From contig NZ_LSSW01000017.1 in NCBI RefSeq assembly GCF_001567565.1, forward strand, positions 1 to 64,000: a stretch of 64,000 bases of DNA, given 5' to 3'. Each line of letters begins with the position of its first letter. Position 1 is the stretch's first letter. Position numbers and translations under genes: made by a program. This document shows, piece after piece, positions 43,129 through 52,892 of the stretch. The notes below the pieces were generated by a model. That model had not been told where the DNA came from. It searched no databases and saw nothing but the letters and a program-made list of their open reading frames with translations. Source of the DNA: Ectopseudomonas composti (GTDB lineage Bacteria; Pseudomonadota; Gammaproteobacteria; Pseudomonadales; Pseudomonadaceae).

Positions 43129-45786
43129 TTAGGCCAGGCTTTTGCTCACCACCTCATAGACGTCGCTGGACAGCTCACCGGACGCGAGGATGCGCTCCAG
43201 CTCAGCCTTCATCTGCGCCTGGCGCGCCGCACCGTACTTGCGCCAGCGGGTCAGCGGCGCCAGCAGGCGCGAGGCGATCTGCGGGTTGAGGGCGTTGAGG
43301 GTGATCACCTGATCGGCGAGAAAGCGATAGCCCGAGCCATCGGCCTGGTGAAAGTTGATCAGGTTCTGGTTGGCGAAGGCGCCGATCAGCGAACGCACCT
43401 TGTTCGGGTTCTTCAGGGTGAAGGCTTCGTGCTGCATCAACGCATGCACACGCTCCAGGCCGCCCGGCAGCGGACAGCCCGCCTGCACGCTGAACCACTG
43501 ATCCATGACCAGTGGGTTGTCCTTGAAGAAATCGGCGAACATCGCCAGGGCCTTGCTCTGCTCTTCCTGGAACGGCGAGTTGACCAGCACGGCCAGAGCC
43601 GACAGGCGCTCGGTCATGTTGTCGGCGTTATCGAACTGGTCGACGCAGGCCGCCAGCACCTCGGGCCTCTCGCTGAGCATCAGGTACGACAGCGCGATGT
43701 TCTGCAGGCTGCGACGGGCGAAGTGCGCCGCCTCGGCCACGTAAGGCGTGGCCTTGGAGACTTCGCGGTTGTCCTGGTAACGCTTGAGCAGCGGTGCGAA
43801 CAGCGCATCGGCCAGTGTCTTGCGGGCGAACTCACGCGCCGCGTGGATGGCCTCGACATCGGCCACTTCACTGATCTCGGTGAGGTAGGCCTCGCCCGGT
43901 AGCGAGAGCATCTCCGCGACCATGGCCTGGTCCAGCGACTCGTCTTCCAGCAGGGTACGCAGCGCGGCGACCAGGCGCTGATCCAGCACCAGGGCCTCAC
44001 CGCGCTGGTGCTGGCCGATCAGTTCCTGCAGCACCTGCACTGACAGCTGCTGGCCGGCTTCCCAGCGGTTGAAGCCATCCGAATCGTGCTGCATGAGGAA
44101 CATCAGCTGATCGCGGCTGTAGGGGAAGCTCAGCTTGACCGGCGCACTGAAGCCGCGCAGCAGCGACGGCAGCGGTTGTTCGGCGATGCCCTCGAAGGTG
44201 AAGGTCTGCTCGGCTTCGGTGACCGACAATACGCGGCTGTTGCCCTGTGCGGCCGCTTCGCCCAATAGACGCAATGGCAGCTCATTGCCCTGCGCATCGA
44301 GCAGGCCAAGCGCCACCGGAATCACGAACGGCAGCTTCTCGCTCTGCCCCGGCGTCGCCGGGCAACTCTGGCGGAAGGTCAGGCTGTAGGTCTGCGCGGC
44401 AGCGTCGTAAGCCTCGCTGACCTGCAGACGCGGCGTGCCCGCCTGGGTGTACCAGCGCTTGAATTGGGTCAGGTCGATGCCACTGGCATCTTCCATGGCC
44501 TTGACGAAATCGTCGCAGGTCACGGCCTGGCCGTCGTGGCGCTCGAAGTACAGATCCGAGCCCTTGCGAAACAGCTCCGGGCCGAGCAGGGTGTGGATCA
44601 TGCGCAGCACTTCGGCACCCTTCTCATAGATGGTCAGGGTGTAGAAGTTGGAGATTTCCATGTACGCATCCGGGCGCACCGGGTGAGCCATGGGGCCAGC
44701 ATCCTCGGCAAACTGGTGAGTGCGCAGGTAGGCCACGTCCTCGATGCGTTTGACCGTGCGCGAGTGGGTGTCGGCGGAGAACTCGCTGTCACGGAACACG
44801 GTGAAACCTTCCTTGAGCGACAGCTGGAACCAGTCGCGGCAGGTCACGCGGTTGCCCGACCAGTTGTGGAAGTATTCGTGCGCCACCACCGCCTCGACGC
44901 GCTGGTGCGCAGCATCGGTGGCGGTGTCGGCCTTGGCCAGCACGCAGCTGGAGTTGAAGATGTTGAGGCCCTTGTTCTCCATGGCGCCCATGTTGAAATC
45001 GTTGACCGCGACGATCATGAAGATGTCCAGATCGTACTCACGGCCGTAGACCTCCTCGTCCCACTTCATCGAACGCTTGAGGCTGTCCATGGCGTGTTGC
45101 ACCTTGTCGATGTTCTCCGGCTCGACGTAGATACGCAGCGCCACTTCGCGGCTGCTCATGGTGGTGAAGCTGTCCTCTACGCACCACAGATCGCCGGCGA
45201 CCAGGGCGAACAGATAGGCCGGCTTCTTGAACGGGTCTTCCCAGGTCGCCCAGTGGCGACCGCCCTCTTCCGAGCCGCTGGCAATCGGGTTGCCGTTGGA
45301 CAGCAGCACCGGGTAGGCATGCTGCTCGGCGCTGACCGTGGTGGTGAACTTGCTCATCACGTCCGGGCGGTCGAGGTAGAAGGTGATCTTGCGAAAGCCC
45401 TCGGCCTCGCACTGGGTGCAGAACATCGTGCCGGACTTGTACAGGCCTTCCAGCGCGGTGTTGCTCTCCGGGTGGATGCGCACGCTGCTGTCGACCACGA
45501 AGCGCTCCTGAGTCGGCTGCAGGGTCAGGTGGCTGTCGGTCAGGCTGTAATCGCCCGCACCCAACTCGCGGTCATCGAGTTTGAGCTCGAGCAACTCGAG
45601 CTGCTGGCCATCGAGCACCAGCGCTGGCAAGCCGGCACCGGCCTCGGGGTTACGACGCATGACCAGTTGCGCATGCACCAGGCTGTGATCCTCGAACAGC
45701 TCGAAGGTCAGGTGAGTCTCGTCGATCAGGTAATCCGGTACCTGATAGTCCTTCAGATAAATGGTCTTGGATTGTTCGGTGCGCAT
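43129..45786 (-). CDS. pepN: aminopeptidase N (M1 family)
   Basis: An 885-residue cytoplasmic zinc aminopeptidase that completes peptide breakdown. The substrate-binding GAMEN is at residues 267-271 and the zinc motif HEYFH at 303-307, with the distal Glu in LKEGFTVFRD. Length fits the gamma-proteobacterial PepN (about 870-885). The ATG at 45786 begins MRTEQSKTIYL. Followed by a strong terminator; separated from the upstream DUF2797 gene by 53 bases. Confidence 0.96.
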   Translation of the reverse strand: MRTEQSKTIYLKDYQVPDYLIDETHLTFELFEDHSLVHAQLVMRRNPEAGAGLPALVLDGQQLELLELKLDDRELGAGDYSLTDSHLTLQPTQERFVVDSSVRIHPESNTALEGLYKSGTMFCTQCEAEGFRKITFYLDRPDVMSKFTTTVSAEQHAYPVLLSNGNPIASGSEEGGRHWATWEDPFKKPAYLFALVAGDLWCVEDSFTTMSSREVALRIYVEPENIDKVQHAMDSLKRSMKWDEEVYGREYDLDIFMIVAVNDFNMGAMENKGLNIFNSSCVLAKADTATDAAHQRVEAVVAHEYFHNWSGNRVTCRDWFQLSLKEGFTVFRDSEFSADTHSRTVKRIEDVAYLRTHQFAEDAGPMAHPVRPDAYMEISNFYTLTIYEKGAEVLRMIHTLLGPELFRKGSDLYFERHDGQAVTCDDFVKAMEDASGIDLTQFKRWYTQAGTPRLQVSEAYDAAAQTYSLTFRQSCPATPGQSEKLPFVIPVALGLLDAQGNELPLRLLGEAAAQGNSRVLSVTEAEQTFTFEGIAEQPLPSLLRGFSAPVKLSFPYSRDQLMFLMQHDSDGFNRWEAGQQLSVQVLQELIGQHQRGEALVLDQRLVAALRTLLEDESLDQAMVAEMLSLPGEAYLTEISEVADVEAIHAAREFARKTLADALFAPLLKRYQDNREVSKATPYVAEAAHFARRSLQNIALSYLMLSERPEVLAACVDQFDNADNMTERLSALAVLVNSPFQEEQSKALAMFADFFKDNPLVMDQWFSVQAGCPLPGGLERVHALMQHEAFTLKNPNKVRSLIGAFANQNLINFHQADGSGYRFLADQVITLNALNPQIASRLLAPLTRWRKYGAARQAQMKAELERILASGELSSDVYEVVSKSLA

Positions 45787-45839
45787 GGCTCTCGGCCCCT
45801 TGTCGGCGGCGCCGTCCGGCGCCGGGTAGCAATCAGGTA

Positions 45840-46676
45840 TCAGCCGGCGATCTCGTGGACAGCCAGCTGGTAAGCGGTGTACTTGCGGATATTGATCACG
45901 CCGGTGTCGAACATCAGGTACTGGCCCTTGATACCGAGCAGAGTACCCTCGGCCAGCGGCTGCTTGTCCAGATTGAAGCTGGTGATCTTCGCCGGGTAGG
46001 CCTCGATCGGGTAGCGGATGTCCAGCACCTCGGCATCATTCAGCGGCTGGATGGCCTGCAGGCCGAAACGCTGCTGCAGCTCGGCAATGCCCGCGCCACA
46101 GCTGTCGAACAGCTGTTCGCGAATCGCCGGCAGATCGACCGGTGCGGCATCGCCCTTGAGCAACGCGCGCCAGTTGGTCTTGTCCGCCACGCGCGTACGC
46201 AGCAGATCCTCGACGAAGCCGGACTGCTGCCGGGTGGCCACGCGCAGGATCGGCAGCGCCTGGGTCGCGCCCTGATCGATCCAGCGTGTCGGCACCTGGC
46301 TGGAACGGGTGATGCCGACCTTCACGCCACTGGAGTTGGCCAGATAGACGATGTGGTCGGTCATGCAGAACTGCTCGCCCCAGCTCGGCTCGCGGCAGGT
46401 GCCGGCGTCGTAGTGGCACTTCTCGGGACTCATGATGCACACGTCGCATTGCGCCAGCTTCTGCATGCAGGGGTAGCAGTAGCCCTGGCTGAAACTGGTC
46501 TTGGTCTTGCGCCCGCAGTGCGTGCAATGAATGGCGCCGAGGTACTCAAGGCGCAGGCTCTTGCCCACCAGCGGGTTGACCGGCACCTCTTCATCGCCCA
46601 GGCGAAAGGCGTACTGCACCGGCGCATCCAGATGCGCCTTCATCTTGCTCAGCGAGCCACGTCCAAGCTCGAACAT
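45840..46676 (-). CDS. DUF2797 zinc-ribbon protein
   Basis: A 278-residue DUF2797 protein of unknown function. It has a zinc-ribbon-like Cys set near residues 60-95 (CTHCGRKTKT, then GYCYPCMQKL, CDVC) and a central GIY-YIG-like region (VYLANSSGVKVGITRSSQVP). The start at 46676 overlaps the DUF1315 stop by one base (TGATG). The pair is conserved next to pepN in pseudomonads. Confidence 0.88.
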   Translation of the reverse strand: MFELGRGSLSKMKAHLDAPVQYAFRLGDEEVPVNPLVGKSLRLEYLGAIHCTHCGRKTKTSFSQGYCYPCMQKLAQCDVCIMSPEKCHYDAGTCREPSWGEQFCMTDHIVYLANSSGVKVGITRSSQVPTRWIDQGATQALPILRVATRQQSGFVEDLLRTRVADKTNWRALLKGDAAPVDLPAIREQLFDSCGAGIAELQQRFGLQAIQPLNDAEVLDIRYPIEAYPAKITSFNLDKQPLAEGTLLGIKGQYLMFDTGVINIRKYTAYQLAVHEIAG

Positions 46677-46939
46677 CAGTGCAGAGTCTCCGAGGACTTG
46701 AACAACAGGTTCGGTACCAGCTCGGACTTGGACTTGCACGCCTGCTCGCCCATGTAGCCGGTGCGTTCTTCTTCCGGCAGATTCTGCATTTCCCAGGCGA
46801 TCATCGCCTGCAGGCTCAGTTCTTTCTGTTCCTGGGTCAGCTTGCGGCCATCGGGCCATTTGCCGATCTCCACGGCCAGCTTGAGACTCTCGTAAATTTC
46901 CGGGGTGATGTTTTCAATCGCATCGAGAAAGGACGACAT
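46676..46939 (-). CDS. DUF1315 protein (YeaC-like)
   Basis: An 87-residue protein of the YeaC/DUF1315 family, function unknown. Typical strings are ITPEIYESLKLAVEIGKWPD and EMQNLPEEERTGYM. Translationally coupled with the following DUF2797 gene. No membrane segments. Confidence 0.87.
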   Translation of the reverse strand: MSSFLDAIENITPEIYESLKLAVEIGKWPDGRKLTQEQKELSLQAMIAWEMQNLPEEERTGYMGEQACKSKSELVPNLLFKSSETLH

Positions 46940-47030
46940 TCAGGTCTCCAGATAAATCGTAGAGCGGGTAGGCCCCGCCTATACACTGCATTGGCGAGCG
47001 GCACTCGCCCTGCAGGTCAAAACAGTCGAA

Positions 47031-47891
47031 TCAAGCGCTACGTCGGGCCAGCATACCGCCAAGCAAGCCTGTCAGGCAGCCGGTGAGCAAGCCGCCGACA
47101 TGCGCACCGTTGGCAATGGCACCCACACCCAGCGTTTCGAAGATGCCGGTCATGCAGACCACCAGCCAGATCAGCATCATCACCAGCACGCCGGGCGGCA
47201 GACGATACGCAGCGTTAGGCGCCAGACGCTGGTAGATCCAGCAATGCCCGAGCAGGCCATAGAGCACGCCAGACAGGCCGCCGAACAACGAGGGGCCGGC
47301 CCACCAGTATTGGGCGAAATTCGACGCAAGGCCGAACAACAGGGTCAGCCCCAGCAAACCAACGGCGCCCTGGCGAAACTCGATACGCCGCCCCAACTCC
47401 CAGTACCACAGGCTATTCATCGCCAGATGCAGCCAGCCAAAGTGGATCAGCATCGGAGTGATCAGCCTCCACCACTGGCCGCTTTGCAGCGTGGCGTCCA
47501 GGTAATTGAGGTAGATGTTGCCGCCATCGATACGGTAGTCGACGAAGCTGAGCCAACGAATCGCGGCGTGGTTCTCGCCGGCCAGGGTCACGGCGAAGAC
47601 GATGAAAGTCGCCAGCAGCACCAGCGCCGTGACCGGATTGCGGCGCAACTGAGTGAAGAAGCTGTCGCGCACAGGGGCAACGCTTACCGGCAACTCTGTG
47701 CCGGCGTCACCCTGCGGGTGATTGGCATAGAGCTCGCGCACCTGCTCGGCCAGTTCCTGCCCCGGCACCCAGAGCACCTGCTCACCGCCCTCTTCCGCCA
47801 CCCGGTGCGGTACGCGCAAGCGCTGCAGCAGCGCGACGAAGCCGCTCAAATCGGTATCCAGCGGCAAGCGCAATACCACTACTGCCGTCAT
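47031..47891 (-). CDS. rhomboid-family intramembrane serine protease
   Basis: A 286-residue membrane protease resembling GlpG: a cytosolic N-terminal domain of about 85 residues, then six or so helices. Rhomboid signatures include WWRLITPMLIHFGWLHLAMN, the catalytic Ser in GGLSGVLYG and the catalytic His in GAHVGGLLTG. Overlaps the upstream phosphoesterase stop by 4 bases, so it is the last gene of the nadK operon. Confidence 0.92.
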   Translation of the reverse strand: MTAVVVLRLPLDTDLSGFVALLQRLRVPHRVAEEGGEQVLWVPGQELAEQVRELYANHPQGDAGTELPVSVAPVRDSFFTQLRRNPVTALVLLATFIVFAVTLAGENHAAIRWLSFVDYRIDGGNIYLNYLDATLQSGQWWRLITPMLIHFGWLHLAMNSLWYWELGRRIEFRQGAVGLLGLTLLFGLASNFAQYWWAGPSLFGGLSGVLYGLLGHCWIYQRLAPNAAYRLPPGVLVMMLIWLVVCMTGIFETLGVGAIANGAHVGGLLTGCLTGLLGGMLARRSA

Positions 47892-48862
47892 CGTGGTGCC
47901 TCCTGCGGATCGACATCGACCCAGACGAATTTACCCGCATCAAGACGTGTTTCCTGATCCAGGCGATAAGCAACCAAACGGCCACCGACCACCGCACTGT
48001 AATCCAGGCAGGCCAGGTTGGGCCTGATCGGCGCGGGCTTGCCGCGCCGCCAGTAGTGCCCGACGAACAGCAGCGGCTCGTGCGCGCCATACCTCAGCAG
48101 CTCGTCTTTCTGCAGTTCGGTCAACGGCGTCTGCGCCGCCAGCTCTGGCAAGGCATCAGGCTGGAACACGATATCGCCGTAGGTTTGCGGATTTTCTTCC
48201 CAGAACTTGGTGCGAAAGAAGGAACGCGTGAAGCCGTCGCCGCCGGTCAAGGTCAGGCCATGCGGCAGGCGCATGTCGGTACCACGCAGCAGGCGGTCGA
48301 GCGCCATATTGGCGAAGCTGCCAGGTACGGCGGCCGCCTGAAGGAAATGCTCGTCGATGCAGCCGTCGGGAAACTGTGCCTTGAGCGGCGTGATCAGCTC
48401 GGCATCCCAGCAGGCGTGCACGACACGAAAGCGCCCGGCGTCGATGAATAGCGGCATCTCGTAGAACCAACGGAGGAATTCACGCCATTCCTGCGGATAA
48501 TTCTCGAACTGCGCCAATGTCTCGCGTATCAGCCGTTGGTGGCGCGGGCTGTGCTCGCGTACGTACTGACGACCACTACCCGGCGGTGCCGGCGTACTCC
48601 AGCCCAGCGCGTTGAATTCGTGGTTACCCATGATGCACAGCGCCTGACCGGTACGCACCATGTCATGCACCAGGTGCAGGGCCTCGCGAATGCCAGGGCC
48701 GCGGTCCACCAGGTCGCCGAGGAAAATCACCATGCGCGTCGGGTGGCGCCACACGCCACTCTGCAGGCTGTAACCGAGGCGTTCGAGCAGGCGTTCGAGG
48801 GTGCGCGCACAACCGTGGATATCACCGATCAGGTCATAGCCACGATGGGGGTCGAGGGACAT
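47888..48862 (-). CDS. calcineurin-like metallophosphoesterase
   Basis: A 324-residue protein with the metallophosphatase motifs GDIHGC (residues 13-18), GDLVDRG and GNHEFN, similar in type to bacterial PrpA/ApaH-like enzymes. Substrate unknown: protein phosphatase or dinucleoside polyphosphatase are both possible. Starts immediately after the nadK stop (TGA and ATG adjacent) and overlaps the rhomboid gene. Confidence 0.87.
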   Translation of the reverse strand: MSLDPHRGYDLIGDIHGCARTLERLLERLGYSLQSGVWRHPTRMVIFLGDLVDRGPGIREALHLVHDMVRTGQALCIMGNHEFNALGWSTPAPPGSGRQYVREHSPRHQRLIRETLAQFENYPQEWREFLRWFYEMPLFIDAGRFRVVHACWDAELITPLKAQFPDGCIDEHFLQAAAVPGSFANMALDRLLRGTDMRLPHGLTLTGGDGFTRSFFRTKFWEENPQTYGDIVFQPDALPELAAQTPLTELQKDELLRYGAHEPLLFVGHYWRRGKPAPIRPNLACLDYSAVVGGRLVAYRLDQETRLDAGKFVWVDVDPQEAPR

Positions 48863-49750
48863 TCAGTCCTGTCCTCCCAGGCGGCTGCCCCAACCCAGTT
48901 TGGTACGGCAGACCTCGTAATAGTTGTGATCCAGCGGATGGATCAGACGCAGCTTCTGCGCCTTCTTGGCCACGTGCAGGGTGTCGCCCGGCGCGCAGGT
49001 AAAGTGGTTCTGGCCATCGCAGGACACCTGCGGGTAGATGGTCATGTCAGGCGACACCACCACTTTCAGCTCACTGTGGCCATCGACCACGATGGGCCGA
49101 CTGGACAGCGTATGCGGGTACATCGGCACCACCACGATCGCGTCGAGCTTGGGATGCATGATCGGCCCGCCTGCGGACAACGCGTAAGCCGTCGAACCGG
49201 TGGGCGTGGCGACGATCAGGCCATCGGCCTTCTGGCTGCAGACGAACTGACCATCGATATACAGCTCGAACTCGATCATCCGCGTCGACTTGCCGGGGTG
49301 CAGCACCACATCGTTGAGCGCATCGCCCTGACCGATGGCCTCACCCTGGCGGCGCACCTCGACTTCCAGCAGGAAGCGGTTTTCAGTGAGGTACTGGCCT
49401 TCGAGCACCTGCGCCACCTTGAGCTCCAGCTCATCGGGGCGAATATCGGTGAGAAAGCCCAGACTGCCACGGTTGATCCCCAGCACCGGCACCTTGTGCC
49501 GCGCCAGGGCTCGGGCAGCGCCGAGCATGCTGCCGTCGCCACCGACGACGATCACCAGGTCACAGACCTCGCCGAGCATCTTGCGCGAGGAGGTCTGCAG
49601 GCCATGCCCTGGCAGCACATCAGCGATGGTGTCCTCGAGGATCACATGCAGGTGACGGTCGATCAGAAAACGCTTGAGTCGCCGCACGGTTTCCAGAACC
49701 CGCGTGCTGCCCAGGCGCCCGATGATGCCGACATTGCGAAATTGCTCCAT
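48863..49750 (-). CDS. nadK: NAD kinase
   Basis: A 295-residue enzyme making NADP from NAD and ATP. The GGDGS motif is at residues 70-74, and ATPTGSTAYALSAGGP carries the second conserved binding loop. GGGAG lies before the ATG at 49750. Heads an operon with the phosphoesterase and rhomboid genes and diverges from the DUF1853 gene. Confidence 0.97.
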   Translation of the reverse strand: MEQFRNVGIIGRLGSTRVLETVRRLKRFLIDRHLHVILEDTIADVLPGHGLQTSSRKMLGEVCDLVIVVGGDGSMLGAARALARHKVPVLGINRGSLGFLTDIRPDELELKVAQVLEGQYLTENRFLLEVEVRRQGEAIGQGDALNDVVLHPGKSTRMIEFELYIDGQFVCSQKADGLIVATPTGSTAYALSAGGPIMHPKLDAIVVVPMYPHTLSSRPIVVDGHSELKVVVSPDMTIYPQVSCDGQNHFTCAPGDTLHVAKKAQKLRLIHPLDHNYYEVCRTKLGWGSRLGGQD

Positions 49751-49847
49751 GGGACTCCCGCCAGACAGATAAGAAACGATGAGGGATTATCGGCCAAAGG
49801 CCTGGGCCGCAGCAAACCGAGGCTGTTACTGCGCTATGCTCGGGGTC

Positions 49848-50780
49848 ATGACCCCTGCTGACTTGCTGCATGACCTTCTGCAGAGCCTGCGCACCCCTGC
49901 CGTGCGCGACCTGGCCTGGGCGCTGTGTGCGCCTCCCTTGCTCGGTGAGACCACGAAAACCCAGCGTCATCCGCTACAGGCCAGTTGCTGGTCACACCAG
50001 CCGCAGCGGCTGGCAGACTGGCTTGCGCTGCAGGACAGGGATCCCAGCGCCATTCACACCTGGCTGGCGGCAAAACCGGTGCGCCGCCTCGGCCTCTATT
50101 ACGAACGCCTGTGGCAGTTCGCCCTGCACGCTGCGCCTGATGTCGAGGTGATCGCCGCCAACCTGCCGATCCGCCAGGGCGGCCAGACCCTGGGCGAGCT
50201 GGACTTGTTGCTGCGCGACGACGAAGGCGAACATCATCTGGAGCTGGCGGTGAAGTTCTACCTGGGCACGCAGGGCAGCGGCGCAGCCGATTGGCTGGGC
50301 CCCGGCAGCCATGATCGTCTCGATCTGAAACTCGGCCACCTCGCGCAGCACCAACTGCCCCTGTCATCACGCCGCGAGGCACGCGGGACCTTGAACGAAC
50401 TGCAGTTAGCCGAGCCTCGATCCGCCTTCTGGCTTGGCGGCTACCTGTTCTACCCCTGGCCCGATGCCTGCCCGCCACCTCGCGGCGCCACGCTCGAACA
50501 CTGTCGGGGCAGCTGGTTACGCCAGCGCGACTGGGCTGATTTCGCCGCAACGCAGGCGCACGCCCGCTGGCAACCACTGCCGAGGCTGGCCTGGCTGGCA
50601 CCGGCGCGGGTAAGTGCCGACGGGATCTGGCCCGCCGCAACCTTCCAGCAATGGCTGAGTACGCTGAGGCCCGAGGCCAACGCGCAGTTGCTGGTAAGGC
50701 TGGAAGCAGATGATGCCGGGGACTGGCGGGAAATCGAGCGGGTCTTTCTGGTCAACGATCAGTGGCCAGTGCAGTCATAG
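49848..50780 (+). CDS. DUF1853 family protein
   Basis: A 310-residue DUF1853 protein, function unknown. Its centre (GELDLLLRDDEGEHHLELAVKFYLG, residues about 115-140) has the E..D..E-x-K pattern of PD-(D/E)XK nuclease-like folds, suggestive but unproven. The start at 49848 (MTPADLLHD) is preferred; an in-frame ATG lies four codons upstream. Divergent from nadK. Confidence 0.85.
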   Translation: MTPADLLHDLLQSLRTPAVRDLAWALCAPPLLGETTKTQRHPLQASCWSHQPQRLADWLALQDRDPSAIHTWLAAKPVRRLGLYYERLWQFALHAAPDVEVIAANLPIRQGGQTLGELDLLLRDDEGEHHLELAVKFYLGTQGSGAADWLGPGSHDRLDLKLGHLAQHQLPLSSRREARGTLNELQLAEPRSAFWLGGYLFYPWPDACPPPRGATLEHCRGSWLRQRDWADFAATQAHARWQPLPRLAWLAPARVSADGIWPAATFQQWLSTLRPEANAQLLVRLEADDAGDWREIERVFLVNDQWPVQS

Positions 50781-50815
50781 TCCAGGCCATCGGCCAGCTA
50801 CAGGCGTCGAACCGC

Positions 50816-51925
50816 TCAACGACTGCGCTCGGTTCGACCACCGGAACGCGCCAGGTACCCCGCACCGTTTTCGCACAGCAGCGCATCACGCTGCACGCCC
50901 GGCAAGGCATCCAGACCACCGCGCAAGGCGTAAACGCTGTAACCCAGTTGCGCCAGGAGAAATACGGCGCTACCACTGCGTTTGCCACTGTCGCAGTAAC
51001 AGAGATAGGTGCGTGAACGTTCCAGCAGGCGCGCCTTGAGGCGCAACAGCTGCAGCGGCATATGCAACGCCTGAGGGGCGTGCGCCTTTTCGTACTCCTC
51101 CTGCAACCGCACATCCAGCCACTGAGCGCCCTGCGCAAGCAGTCTGGCGGCCTCGCCCAGCGACACTTCGGCCACCACTGGCGCCTTGAGCAGGGCGAAG
51201 AAATCCTGACGATCGAGGCGCAGCACGCTACCGGCTTCGACCATGGTTACCGTGGCATTGCGCGGCCGATCGGCAAGCAGCGCTTCCTCGCCGAAACAGG
51301 CGCCTACCTCGAGTTCCGCCAACACCTGATGATTGCTGCCGGCACGGCGAATCACCTCGGCGCGGCCACTTTCCAGGAAATAACAGCAATCACCGCTGGC
51401 GCCCTCCTCGAGAACCTGGCTGCCTGCAGCAAGCTCGACCCGCTGCAGGCGCGCCAGCATGTTCTGCACATTGGCGGGCGGCACCTTGGCAAACAGCGGA
51501 TTTTCCAACAGCCGCTCCAGCCATTCCATATCGGCGCCAGCCTGCTGCAGCGCCAGCAACAGGTCCTGATGCGCCAGGCGCCAGGTCAGCAGACGATCCA
51601 GCGTGGCGCTGTCGATCATCAGCACACTGACATCGGTCAAGGCGCGGGCGTCATGCAGCCGTGGCAAGCTCGGCGACAACGGATGGCAGCTGATCTCGCT
51701 ACCGGCTTGCAGGGTCTGCGTACGCCCCTCGGCATCCTGCAACTGCAGCTCACCAGCGAGCAGATAGCAGGTCAGCCGAGCCTGGTCGCCCTGGCGAAAC
51801 AGCAGCTGCCCGGCCAGCAGGGGCTGCGGTACCAACTGGCTGCGCAACTCCCGCCACTGCTGCTCGGAAAGCACATTGAGCGGGGTCAGGCTGCGCAGCT
51901 GTTCGGGGGTAAGGGGTTCGCTCAT
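50816..51925 (-). CDS. cyclic-nucleotide-binding-like plus rhodanese domain protein
   Basis: A 369-residue protein. Residues about 20-120 and 140-245 each look like a cNMP-binding beta-roll; the second is the better match (LEEGASGDCCYFLESGRAEV, GACFGEEALLADRPRNATV). Residues about 260-345 form a rhodanese domain with the active-site loop CDSGKRSG. There is no DNA-binding helix-turn-helix, so it is a sensor coupled to sulfur transfer rather than a CRP regulator. The start at 51925 is preferred over an upstream in-frame start at 51970. Confidence 0.85.
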   Translation of the reverse strand: MSEPLTPEQLRSLTPLNVLSEQQWRELRSQLVPQPLLAGQLLFRQGDQARLTCYLLAGELQLQDAEGRTQTLQAGSEISCHPLSPSLPRLHDARALTDVSVLMIDSATLDRLLTWRLAHQDLLLALQQAGADMEWLERLLENPLFAKVPPANVQNMLARLQRVELAAGSQVLEEGASGDCCYFLESGRAEVIRRAGSNHQVLAELEVGACFGEEALLADRPRNATVTMVEAGSVLRLDRQDFFALLKAPVVAEVSLGEAARLLAQGAQWLDVRLQEEYEKAHAPQALHMPLQLLRLKARLLERSRTYLCYCDSGKRSGSAVFLLAQLGYSVYALRGGLDALPGVQRDALLCENGAGYLARSGGRTERSR

Positions 51926-51947
51926 GAGGATTTCCAGGCTCCGCTGG

Positions 51948-52889
51948 TCAGACCTGAGTGTAGTCGGCACTGGCGCCCATCAACACCCGACGACCTTGCA
52001 AGCCGCCAGTATGAATGAAGATCAGCCGAGTGCCGCGTGCGAATAGGCCACGCTCGCAGAAATCGCGCAGCGCCATGAGCGCCTTGCCGGTATACACAGG
52101 CTCCAGCGGCAGAGCGCAGGCCTGTTCGGCGTGCAGGATGAATTGGCGTAACGGCTCATCGAGCCGCGCAAAACCGCCGCGCGCGGCCTCGATCAGTTGG
52201 TAGCTGCGCCCCGACACCCCAGCCTCGTCGAGCAGCGCGGCGACCTGGTTGGCAACCCCGTGATCGCCGGGCACCGCCTGCGCAGCGAAAACCTTGCGCC
52301 GCGGCTCACCCAGCAGCAGACCGGCCATGGTGGTTCCCGTCCCAGCCGCCAACCACCAGGCATCGAAATCAGCCCAACCGATATCGGCCAACTGCGCCTC
52401 GGCCATCTCCACCAGCGCGCTGCAACCTCGAGCGCCCTGAAGCCCCAGACCACCCTCGCCCACCACCTGAAAATCCGGATACCGGTTCAGCCAGGGCGTC
52501 CAGAAATCCGCCTGATGACGCGCGCGATAGCCGCCATAACCCAACCAGTGCAGCTGCATGCCCATGCGCTGCAGGTCATCTATGGTGGGCGTCCGTTGCG
52601 GCTCCCCACGCAGCAGGCCGATGCTGGCGAAGCCAAACCGCTGGCCCGCCGCGGCCAGCGCATGCAGATGGTTGGAGTGTGCACCACCCAGACTGATCAG
52701 GCCCTGCGCACCGTCGGCAACGGCCTGCTCGACATAGGGCGCGAGCTTGAACCACTTGTTGCCGGAAACCAGCGGATCGACCAGGTCCAGACGCAGGCAG
52801 GCAAGCTCGACGCCGGCAGCGTCGAGCCAGGGAAGCGTGAAGGTTTGCAGCGGCGCCTGAGGGCGCCAGTGCGCAATCCGTACCGCCAA
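51948..52889 (-). CDS. PLP-dependent ACC deaminase/D-cysteine desulfhydrase family enzyme
   Basis: A 313-residue fold-type II PLP enzyme. The cofactor Lys45 lies in VSGNKWFKL, the substrate loop is LGGAHSNHLHA and the phosphate-binding stretch is AAGTGTTMAG. Exact substrate unclear: D-cysteine desulfhydrase is more likely than ACC deaminase. The start is a TTG at 52889: an in-frame stop lies two codons upstream and no ATG occurs near the N-terminus. That stop is the TGA of the preceding gene, so translation is probably coupled. Confidence 0.8.
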   Translation of the reverse strand: MAVRIAHWRPQAPLQTFTLPWLDAAGVELACLRLDLVDPLVSGNKWFKLAPYVEQAVADGAQGLISLGGAHSNHLHALAAAGQRFGFASIGLLRGEPQRTPTIDDLQRMGMQLHWLGYGGYRARHQADFWTPWLNRYPDFQVVGEGGLGLQGARGCSALVEMAEAQLADIGWADFDAWWLAAGTGTTMAGLLLGEPRRKVFAAQAVPGDHGVANQVAALLDEAGVSGRSYQLIEAARGGFARLDEPLRQFILHAEQACALPLEPVYTGKALMALRDFCERGLFARGTRLIFIHTGGLQGRRVLMGASADYTQV

Positions 52890-52892
52890 ACG

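Noticed and set aside
51948..52889. ACC deaminase assignment
   Set aside because: The fold fits, but the family also contains D-cysteine desulfhydrases and the visible loop does not settle the substrate.
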